Shown: positions 8,202 through 18,820 of the stretch, piece by piece
Layout of the letters: each line of letters begins with the position of its first letter
Position numbering within the stretch: the stretch's first letter is position 1
Assembly: GCA_028671895.1 (NCBI GenBank)
Contig: CM053810.1
Coordinates: 59,025,501 to 59,089,500, forward strand
Reading direction: 5' to 3'
Source of the DNA: Oenanthe sinensis
Taxonomy: Eukaryota; Streptophyta; Magnoliopsida; Apiales; Apiaceae
Length of the DNA stretch: 64,000 bases
Notes under the pieces: generated by a model
What the model saw: the letters and a program-made list of their open reading frames with translations, nothing else
Database searches by the model: none
What the model was told of the DNA's origin: nothing
Program-made: the position numbers and the translations under genes

Positions 8202-11159
8202 CAATATATAAATAAAACTTACTCCAGATACAGACTTTCTGGATCGAAAACTTCTTCGTAAAAACATTTTACTTTCTTCTTCCATGCTACGCGGATAAAT
8301 CTCGTCGATCTACTTTTTCTGAAAGGCTAATATTTTCTCATCCTGTCTGGAAAAATGTATGATGAAAAGCAAGAGTGAGCCAAAGAAATGCTCAGCAAGT
8401 ATATGAACAACTGAAATTAAATCAAGATATGAGATCTGTATCGAGAATGGAATATAACACAGTTTATTATGAAAACTGAACAATAAATAAATCACAGTTT
8501 ATTTCAACTGAAACAATGCAGTATGTCATCAAAATGAATCAACTGCTCAAAATCAATATATAATAGCCACACAGGCAATATGGATTGGATACACAACACA
8601 CCACTATTGCCCCCTGATCAGGTTCAAAAGCAATAGGACTAGTTATGCCACACCGCATAATCTAGATTTCAGTTAGGTACTGTAGGCAAGTAATGTTAGC
8701 CTATAGGAAGATGGATTGGTTACCATATCCTCCTCAATAAATGCTGGACTATTATTTCAGAGCCTCTTACGCTAGAATTCCAATCCAATAGAGCAAACCC
8801 AAGTAAATAAGGTATGCTTAGTTTCAACTACAGACCATATCCTCGTTATTTATATAATAATTCGCTGGATATGATGAGTTTATTTTAATCATCTTCCAAT
8901 ATTCAGAGTACGAATAACAAGTAGCTCTGATGCACAGAATAAAACAAGAATCATAAATAGCTCTGAACAATAACTATTTATCATGATATGAATAATCGAA
9001 ACAGTAAAATAAAAGTGTTTATGATGATCAAGGAGGAAATACTTGCCTGATGTAGAAACTGTCCTAAGCTGGAATGGGACGACTACACTACTCGTCTCAC
9101 AGTATCACATTTTAACAATTCTTTAATCTGACGCTCATGCGGTTGCTACGAGTCTGAACTATTAAGATCGAGTCTGCACATCTACATCTATAGTCAAATA
9201 TAATACGGTACTTTAGTCCTTGAAGTACCTCGTTATATTCTACGAGTGTTTATAATTGAACTATACTTATCTCAGACATATTTCTATTAACAAGAAAACT
9301 CATATCAAACCTAACAACTCAATAAATAAAATATAAACTCAATTATTAACTAATCCTCAAACAACCAGTTAACCCTCAAGACTTGAATATTAAACAACAA
9401 TTAATCCTCGAGACACGGATATAAATAAATAATTAATCATCAAGACTCGAATATAATTAAACAATTAATCCTCGAGACTCGCATATAAATAAACAATTAA
9501 TCCTCGAGACTCGAATATAAATAAACAATTAATCCTCGAGACTCGAATATAAATAACAATTAATCCTCGAGACTCGAATATAAATAAACAATTAATCCTC
9601 GAGACTCAAATATAAATAAATATTTAATCCTCGAGACTTGAATATAAATAAATAATTAATCCTCGAACAAAAAGGACTAAAAACTAACAATTCTAATTCA
9701 TACATTAAAACTTATAACGTCTACCTTCGATGACGTTATCAAATTAAATAATTAAACATAACATTAAACATTTTTTTAATATTTAACTAATTAATATTTT
9801 TAATCAAATAATACTTGAAACTTAAAATAAATCTTTTATTACAAGAAAATTTTTCGAAATAAGGACTTTGTAAAATGAACTTTTTTCCGGGATCACAGTC
9901 CCTCAAAATCAATCCCAAACAATACAATCCGACTATACTAAAATAAAACTAACAAATTTAAACCACCAAATAGATTATACCTATACACATAAAATTGCCA
10001 GAAACAAGAAACACGATCATCAAAACCCAAAAATCCAGCTAACAGGTAACTATCTGTAGTACAAAAACAATCTCTAAAAATTATGAAATTAATATATATA
10101 CACTAGCATGCCCTGATATTTACAAGCGTCAAGTCAGGATCTTAAAAGTCTTACCATAAGATCAATTACGGACACCCCATGAGTCTTTTCTGATGTCCGT
10201 AAAATATGTCCAGAAAAATCCGAGATTAATGCCCATGCATATACACGTGTTGCACTGCCTCCTAGCTTCATCACCATCTTCAAATCTCCTTTCTATACTC
10301 CTAAATAAATTAAAAACGAAAACCTGTCTAGAAAATAATCTTCTCAAAACTCATCCAAAATTATACCTATGCGTAGATCTTAAAGCGCTGGTCATTTATA
10401 TATATAAATATCGAAGATTGGATGGATGGTTTATAAGTAATAAATTTTGAAAAGTTTAAATATACATATAAACGTACCGCAAATAAACGGTAGAGGAGAC
10501 ATGAACTGGCGAGAAGGAAAGAGATAGAGAGGTTGTGGTTAATAAACAAAAAGGAAGGGGCGCGTGACTCTGAACGTGCTAAACAGCCGTGGTGGGGGCA
10601 AAGTTGGAACAGGGGAGAGATAGAAACAGAGGGAGGAAATAATTTTTTTTGGGGGGGGGGGGGGGGTGTTTGCGGGTAGATGTTAGGATAGATATATATT
10701 AAAATGTTTTTTTTTAACTTTTATAATATATAAGAAATATATTTCTGAAAATCATTTTAATATCACGTTTAATCTCTAAATAATTTTAAATAATCTCAAA
10801 ATTCTATAAAAATATTTTAGGGAAAAATATAAATTTTATTATTTTCAAAACTAATTAAAAATAATAATTTTTCAAAATACTTAAATATTTTGAATTTTCA
10901 AAAATATAAATATACTAAATTTTGAATATTCAAATAATTACTCCAAATAAAATTTTCACCCGATCAGTAAAATAATATAAAAATTTTAAACCGAACTCAG
11001 TCCCACTGAACTGAAAATAATTCCTAAAATAATAAAAAATATATGGAAATACATCCAACTGGAATAAAATATAAAAAAATTATTCCTCCTATTTTGAGAA
11101 AAATTAATAAAATATTTAAATAATAATAATAAAATTTGGAAAAGATCCGGGTTGTTACA
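8202..11159 (-). other. Repeat-rich spacer, possible minus-strand Ty3/gypsy LTR
   Basis: No gene was recognised in almost 3 kb. Read on the minus strand, the right edge at 11159 begins TGTAACAACCCGGATC, a start typical of plant Ty3/gypsy LTRs. A TATATATA-type box lies near 10400 on that strand. The opposite LTR end and a target-site duplication could not be found, so a solo LTR or truncated element is only a proposal. A 32-bp minisatellite lies at 9367-9665 and a run of 16 G at 10651-10666. Confidence 0.35.
9367..9665. repeat. 32-bp minisatellite, about nine copies
   Basis: Tandem units of about 32 bases with the core AATCCTCGAGACTCGAATAT followed by AAATAAACAATT. Copies in the middle are nearly identical and those at both edges diverge, as expected for an array growing by unequal exchange. 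There are no unique spacers between units. Confidence 0.92.
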
Positions 11160-12320
11160 TAAGTGGATCTTAAGGAATCACTCCAAGTGATATAGGGAAT
11201 TACTGGGACATTGTTGGAGCCCATATTTGAGTTTTATTGCTTAATTTTTAGTTTAGGGACTTAAATAAGAAAACTGTTGGAGATACTTTTATATTCCTTC
11301 CTTATTTTATTATTAAAATTACTTTTTATTATTAATGATGCACTATTTAAGAGAGAGAAAAATAATATTTTTAATATTTTATCATAAAATATTAGTTAGG
11401 ACATGTTTAGGGCTTGTTATAATGAAGGAAGAATCTTAGCGATTGTTAGTGATATAAGGAACCACTAAGATATTATTGGAACACATTTTTTAGTTTCATT
11501 GCTTAAGTCTTGATTTAAGAACTCAAATAGGAAGCTATTATAGTGGTTTTAGAACACCCCTCATAATTAATTATTTAAAATTCAGTTTAAACAAAAATAA
11601 ATCAAAATTTTACATTATCTATGCTCCACATAATAATAATAATAATAATATAACATACGTGGTAAAGTGCTTATGTAACATATTTGTTTACTTTATTATT
11701 AAAAACGCTTTTCTTGAGCACGATTGGATAACATAAGTGGTAAAGTGTTTATCCTCTATCGTCCCAAGTTTTGGGTTCGACTATGATTCAGCGCACTAAA
11801 GTTGTACTATACAATACAGAGAGAATAAGAAGAAGAGGTAGTTATCTATTTATAAGTAAATCATAATAAATCCTAGTGATATAAGGAATCGATGGGACAC
11901 CGTTGGAGCCCATATTTCAGTTTCATTGTTTAAATTTTAGTTTATGTACTTAAATAAGGAAACTGTCGGAGATCCTCTTATATTTCATCCTTATTTTATA
12001 TTTTATTATTAAAAGTACTTTTTATCATTAAAGATGCACTATTCAAGAGAGATATAAATAATATTTTTAATATTTTATCATAAAATATTAGTTAGGACAT
12101 GCTTAGAGCTTTCATATAATAAAGAATGAAGGAAGAATTTTAGTGATTGTTAGTGATATAAGGAACCACTGAGACATTATTGAAACACATTTTTTAGTTT
12201 CATTCATTAAATCTTGATTTAAGAACTCAAATAAGAAGTTATTGGAGTTGCTCTAAAACACCCCTCATAATTAATTATTTAAAATTCAGTTTAAACAGAA
12301 ATAAATCAAAATTTTACATT
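11160..12320. repeat. Direct duplication of a MITE-like block, two copies
   Basis: A block at about 11175-11650 recurs at about 11865-12318. Both copies carry TTGGAGCCCATATTT, a shared ATATTAGTTAGGACATG stretch and ACACCCCTCATAATTAATTA. Each copy also contains an inner, weaker repeat of itself (AGTGATATAAGGAA), so the unit has been reiterated more than once. No coding potential. The right end GGAGTTGCTCT at about 12244 resembles MITE ends. Confidence 0.75.
11715..11850 (+). repeat. Possible tRNA-derived SINE
   Basis: Contains an A-box-like AAGTGGTAAAGTG and, about 35 bases on, a B-box-like GGGTTCGACT, the spacing of a tRNA-type RNA polymerase III promoter. A shorter related piece lies near 11660. 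It does not fold into a full tRNA, and no A-tail or flanking duplication was found. Confidence 0.35.
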
Positions 12321-12545
12321 GTGGCCGTTTGAGGTTCCTTAAACTTAAAATAAGTTACTTATTTTATTATATATATATATATTTTCATATTTTTTTTAAA
12401 GATAAATATTTATTTTAGAATTTTAAACCAAATATTAGTTTCAAAATAAAAAATAAAATACTTATTTTCAGAAAAAGTACATATATACCTACTTTTTCTG
12501 GAAATAAGGATTTATTTACAGAAATTATGGGATCCAAACACCCCC
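12321..12545 (+). mobile_element. MITE inserted in the second block copy
   Basis: About 225 bases with imperfect inverted ends, GGCCGTTTGAGG on the left and CCAAACACCCCC on the right. It interrupts the second copy of the duplicated block; the first copy runs straight from TTTTACATT to GCTCCACATAAT at 11620-11635. A second member in the opposite orientation lies at 54408-54630. A clean target duplication could not be read, so the superfamily is uncertain. Confidence 0.75.
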
Positions 12546-12554
12546 GTGCTCCAC

Positions 12555-12588
<34 letters not shown>

Positions 12589-12589
<1 letters not shown>

Positions 12590-13325
12590 CTATACTATAT
12601 TATTAAAACCAAAAGATTAAAAGTTTTGGTCGTCGGTATGGTACTAGGTGAACCATAGAAAAGATCTTGATCGTCCAATTTTAAGTGAACCATAGAAACA
12701 ATCTTAACAGTTGAATTTTAATAAAATATAATTTTTAAAGAATATAATCATACATACAATTCTAACACAAGTAGTCCTCCTTTTATGCAAACAACTCATA
12801 AATATTATAATTCTAAAGAATATAAACATTACTTTTATGTAAGAATATAATTCCGTTGATATGATAATATTATATTATATTTAAATAATATTCTATATTT
12901 TTTATTTTACGGATCTCACTTATCCTATAATTTTCCATTTAATATATCATTAAATTTTATCATATAATTTTAATTTAATATATCATTAAAATTTATGACA
13001 ACATTGAAAGTTTGGTAGCCGGTAGATATTTGGGCCAGATAATTGATTAATTATTGGTCCTAATTTTAAAATATTAATCTTCTAACTAAAATACAATCTC
13101 ATATTAATCTTGTAACTAAAATATCTCACATTAATCTCCTAAGTAAAATACATCTCTATACAAAATAAACAAAAATTATTCTATTAAAATATAAATACAA
13201 ATAAATTATATAAAAACATATACCTATAATATTAAATAAAATTTAAATTATTATTATACAAATACAAATAAATTCAAATCATTAAAAAATATTAAAATAA
13301 AAACATCACACGGGATATAAGCTAT
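12589..13325 (+). mobile_element. Helitron-like non-autonomous element upstream of the ABC1K gene
   Basis: Begins after an A with TCTATACTATATTATTAAAA and ends ATATAAGCTAT, a decayed form of the CTAG end, preceded by an eroded hairpin arm CACACGGG. Two relatives with the same start and end lie at 34615-35234 and 58309-58758. It encodes nothing recognisable. Its 3' end is only 88 bases from the start codon of the next gene. Confidence 0.65.
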
Positions 13326-13412
13326 TATAATACGATCAGAATTAATCAAAAGTAAACGGAATCGAATAGAGTCTCGAATATAGCGCCCCCAGCAGGTTCG
13401 GAAGCGAGACTA

Positions 13413-16400
13413 ATGGCATTACGATCTCTATGGCGTCTGGGTCTGGCCTCCACCGCCATGGCCGGTGGCGTTGGTGGCGCCGTGATAGCTTCTTCCGATG
13501 ACCCTGCCACCGCCGTCAAGCTCTGCACTAGTGTTCCTCTTCGCCTTTGTCGTGTCTCCGTTGCTGCTGCCTCCATCGCCTTCGGTACCCCCCTCTCCCC
13601 CCCTCTGTATCTATGTATAACACACGTGTTTATGTGTGTATAATTCTCCATTTTCATTTAATTCTTACTTCTAATTAGTTTTTGCTTAGGGAATTTGAAT
13701 AATTAGTTCACTTGTCTTGTTGATTAGGAATTTATTTGTGATCGCTTGATCATATTTTGATTTGTAGAGATACATTTTCGATTTTGTTTCACTTTTTAAG
13801 TTCTACAGCCACTGCTTTGCGATTTTTTGATATTAAAGTTTCTAAAAATTTAATCTTGCACAATTATGAGTGTGTTTCTTGGGTGAAAGAAAGGATTTTT
13901 TTAGGGATATAGTGTCTTTGGTGTATATAATGGAGTAAGGAACCGTTTAAACAAAATATAGATTGATATGCAATGTAAGTTGATGAAAGTTTTTGATATG
14001 AAGATTCTCGAACTGATTGTAAAAAATTTGTTAATTGTTATGGTGTTAGATTATGAATATTCGTTAATGGGATTGCCGGAAGGTAGCAGTGAGAGATCAA
14101 AAGCCAAACATGAAGTTCACATCAGGGGTGCCCGCAAGCTTGAAGAATTATGTTTCAAAAATGGTGGAATATATATAAAGCTTGGTCAGCATCTTGGTCA
14201 ACTGGTATATGAAGCCAAATATGACTTTGGCGTACTTAGCAAAAACAAAAGATGACTTTGGCACAAGTTAATATATAATAATTGATATGTAATAAAAATT
14301 GGTCCGTGTAATGATTAAGAGCAAGCGTCTTTTTAAATTATACAGGAGTACTTGGTCCCTCAGGAGTATGTGGAGATACTGCGGGAGTCCATGTTAAATA
14401 AATGTCCAGTTTCTTCGTACGAGCAAGTATGCGAAGTTGTCAAGAACGAGCTTGGAGAATCACCTGATAAAGTATGTTGCATTCACTTGATTTATATAAA
14501 TATTGTGGAGATCAATGGAACTTTTCTGCTCAAAATAGCTATTTTTTTCATCTAACTAGTCTAGTTACAGCATACGAAAATATTGAGTTTATTCCTATTT
14601 CCTTCCCATGTGCAGATATTCAAAGATTTTGATCCTGTCCCGATAGCAAGTGCTTCCCTCGCACAAGTTCATGTTGCTCACGACCATGATGGAAAAAAAC
14701 TTGCCGTGAAGGTGTGATATAAAGCTGTTTATAAGTTCTCTTCTGCTTTATTTTGAAGGTAGCTTTAAACTATCATATAGAGATATATGAAAATAGTAAT
14801 TGTAACAATCAGTTCCTCCTCTCTCTATTATGTCTTTACTTCCAGGTTCAGCATATTCACATGACAGATAGCGCAGCTGCAGATTATGCGACTGTTGAGT
14901 TAATCGTGAACACCTTGCATCAGTTCTTTCCCTCATTTGATTACAGGTCTTAAGCCAATCATCTTTTTAGTCATCAGTCATTGTTTTTTTGGAACCGTAG
15001 ATAGTTTCACTTTTAGCGTTATGGGAATAATGTACATTCAAGAGCAGTCATATGGTTAAGGAGAACTTGTCAATTTTTGCTATGTCAATACACTGCTTAA
15101 TATAAACCTTCTCCTGTTTTTTATATGTTCTTCTTAATATAGCCATCTACACATGTGCGGGGTTGTGTCTTATATATTCGAGTCAGTCAAATTCTAAAAT
15201 GATATTTCTTGAACTTTAATGTAGATGGTTGATAGATGAAGTACGCGATAGCTTACCAAAGGTTAGCTGTTAAATCTACTAATATACATAGATGAATCAT
15301 AAAACCATAGTATGCCATGTTGCAGATGTTTTGTGTCTGTGTTTTCGATTAATGCGTAATAATCTTGATGATGACAATCAGGAACTAGATTTCTTAGTTG
15401 AGGCAAAGAACAGTGTCAAGTGTATGGATAATTTTCGAAAGTTATCTCCCCGTATTGCAGACTATGTGTACGCTCCAAGAGTATACTGGAACTTGAGTAC
15501 TTCAAAGTTGTTAACCATGGAATATATTGAAGGGGCACAAATAAATGACCTAAAAGGTATTCGAGGTCTTGGACTTCGACCTGTTGATGTTGCAAACTTG
15601 GTAAGTATATATTTATTTATTACTGTTCAGATACTAATACTAATTGTTAATTAGAGTTAACGAGGATTCGAAAAGGCATATGAGGAAGCATAGTTGTTTA
15701 CTCTACCTTTAAAATTTTTGTGGTGGATTGGTGGAAGTCGGTCTTGATCAGCCATTTTATATTTATAATTATAATTGCTTTCTTGCATGCACTTTCTCTT
15801 ATTGAGGGCTGTTAGGCTAACACAACCGATTTCAAGGTCTCCGGGAAAATCCTCTCAAGCATAAACTATATCAAGTTCTCAAATAACTGTTTTTGCCGGT
15901 GTGCCTGTAATCTTATGGTTGTATACTTTTAGTACATGATGTTGATGCGGAGCATAAAATAATAAAATTAGTTAATTATTTTGAAACAAGTATGTTTTCT
16001 AATTGATAATTATATTATCTAGTTAGGAACATTCTAGATTATAGTAGTAGAACTATGAACGAATTTCTTTCCTTTAATTAATTATGATCGTAGATATAGA
16101 TAAATATTTAGTTTTCTACTTTTCTTCATATTAGGAAATTACTTAGCTTCCAAGTAGTAGTGTATCTATATAAACTCTTGTAATCTTTCATTATAAGATA
16201 GAGTTGGATAATATGAATTAAATCTGAAGATTTATTGTGTGATATGCTGATTCTCTATGGAGATAGGCCGTTATCCCCTTATTTTTACCCTTTTCCCACC
16301 CTTGTCATGCACCAGTTGTAGTTGTAAAGTGTATTTAATATTGCAGAGGTACTGTGTTAAAAGTTTCAAACATCAGAGTGTTGTTTATTTAATCTATGCA

Positions 16401-18789
16401 GCTTAGTAAAACCTTTGCTGAAATGATGTTCAGACATGGATTTGTGCATTGTGATCCGCATGAAGCCAATTTGCTAGTTCGACCTCATCCTTACTCGAAG
16501 AGGGGAATTTTTGGTAAATCCACTAATATCTTTGCATTAATTCAGTTATTTTTTTTTAAAGTTTCTGCTTGATATAGTTATTGGTCCATATCTAAAAAGA
16601 ATGAAGAGAAGTAATATTAAGTTTTCATGTTACTTCCTCTCCATGCTGAATGATTTGCTCTTGAAGTCTGATGGGAAGGGACATGGATCTAGGGTTTCCA
16701 CATAGTCTGATGTTGTTGTTCGGAGGTGGACTTGTGTGACGTCGTCCCAATCCGGGGTCTAGATCGGGGAGTCACTAAACAATTCTAAATGCATTCACCC
16801 TAATAAAATATTAAATAAAGAAAAATAAAGAAATGCAACCCCGAAACTAACATGGATCTTTAGTAGGTAATGGTACGAAACAAGCATCACTACTTAACAT
16901 ATTAACATTACAAATTCAGATTCAACTTATATTACTAATTCAAAGTCTACATTTCTGAACAACCATCGCATAATTCTGTAACTCAAATACTGCCACTCGA
17001 TTTCTAATCCAAGTCTTCAAACCTTGTTGAAATCTTTTTGCTCTCTTTACATCCGTGTTCACATATTCGGGAGCAAATCTGGTCAATTCCGCAAACTTGG
17101 CCTCATATTCTACCACACTCAAATTCTCTTGTTTCAACTCCAAAAACTTAATTTCCAATTGATCTTCTAGGTACCTAGACAAATACTTTTCTAAAAACAG
17201 TTTAATAAATCTTTGCCATGAGATAATACCTTCGCCTTCCAAAACCTTCACGGATTCCCACCTAATACTAGCTTCAGCCTTCAAGAAATAACTAGTAAAC
17301 TCTGTTTTCTGGTCTTTTCCTACTTTAATCAACAAAAAAGCTCTCAATTTATTTTAACCAACCTTTGGCTTCGAAAGGATTGATGGTACTTTTAAACTCA
17401 GGTGATTTTATAGCTTTAAAAGATTTGAAAGTCACTAGTGGTTGAACTGATGATTGTTGTTGATTTTGTTGTTGTCGGGGTCAAGGCATCTGTTTGTTGT
17501 TGGAGTAGTTGTAAGATTTGAGTTATAGTTGGATCACTCTGGCTTTGACTTTCAGAATCTGTATTGGAGAAATAAAAAGTGCATGGATAAATAAAGTAGA
17601 AACGTTAGAGTACATCACCATAATAGAAAGAAAGTACGACAACAGTTCTAAGAAGCAAATATCATGTATGGAATAGCTGAAGGCTCATTAGAACTGATAT
17701 TTGCTTCTTAGAACTGTTGTCGTACTTACTTTCTATTATAGTGATGTACTCTAATGTTTCTACTTTCTTTATCCACACACTTTTCTTTATATTCGTGAGC
17801 TGTTTATACATTTTTATGGTTAGAATTGTCTGTTTTAATACCTATGTTCCCCTGTCACCACACGGTATTATAACCTTTGGTATAACATGCAACTTATGTA
17901 GCAATAAAGGAGCATATTTAAAATTCGTCTAAGGTTTAAAAAAAATAAAAGTATTTCTGTTTTCTTATATATGTTAGCATATTGTTATAAGTTGTTTGTT
18001 TACTTATCAGAACCATGCCTCCGTCCTGTTAAAACTGCCTCCAATACAATTACTCCAACAACAAATAAATGCCTTGACCCAACAACAACAAAATCAACAA
18101 CCACCAATTCAACCACTAGTATCGAAGCCAGAGGTTAGTTAAAAGAAATTGAGAAAGCTTTTTTGTTGATTAGAGTAGGAGAAGACCATAAAACAGAGTT
18201 TACTAGTTATTTCTTGAAGACTGAAGCTAGTTTCAGGTGGGAATCCGTGAAGGTTTTGGAGAACGAAGGTATTATCTCATGGCAAAGATTTACTGAACTG
18301 TTCTTAGAAAAGTATTTGCCTAGGTACCTACAAGATCAATTGGAGATTAAGTTTTTGGAGTTAAAACAAGAGAATTTGAGTGTGGTAGAATACAAGGCCA
18401 AGTTTGCGGAATTGGCTAGGTTTGTTCCCGAATATGTGAACACGGATGTAAAGAGAGCAAACAAATTTCAACAAGGTTTGAAGCCGTGGATTAGAAGTCG
18501 AGTGGCAGTGTTTGAGTTACAGAATTATGCGATGATTATTCAGAAATGTAGACTTTGAATTAGTAATGTAAGTTGAATCTGAATTTGTAATGTTAATCTG
18601 TTAAGTAGTGATGCTTGTTTCATACCATTACCTACTAAAGATCCAGGTTAGTTTCAGGGTTGCATTTCTTTATTTTTCTGTATTTAATATTTTATTAGGG
18701 TGTATGCATTTAGAATTGTTTAGTGACTCCTTGTTCTAGATCCCGGATTGGGAGGGCATCTCAACTTGTGTGACCCCTTGGGTTCCTTT

Positions 18790-18820
<31 letters not shown>

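Larger units (their letters stand above)
16741..18763. mobile_element. Foldback element with inverted retrotransposon gag arms, in intron 8
   Basis: Two arms, 16741-17662 and 17697-18763, are inverted copies of each other around a 34-base loop. Both carry the same fragment of a Ty3/gypsy-type gag: minus strand 16940-17347 and plus strand about 18148-18558, with RWESVKVLE, ISWQRF and QLEIKFLELKQENLSVVEY. Outer ends share TCCCAATCCGGG. The exact 11-mer ACTTGTGTGAC occurs at 16730-16740 and 18764-18774, directly outside the arms in direct orientation, as expected for a target-site duplication of a Mutator-like or foldback element. The arms differ by several indels, so the structure is not recent. 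No transposase is present. Confidence 0.8.

Noticed and set aside
9367..9665. Regular 32-bp repeats that might suggest a CRISPR array
   Set aside because: The units follow one another directly without unique spacers, and the window is a plant nuclear genome.
11760..11790. Complete tRNA gene
   Set aside because: A- and B-box-like words are present, but the acceptor and anticodon stems do not form; at most a SINE.
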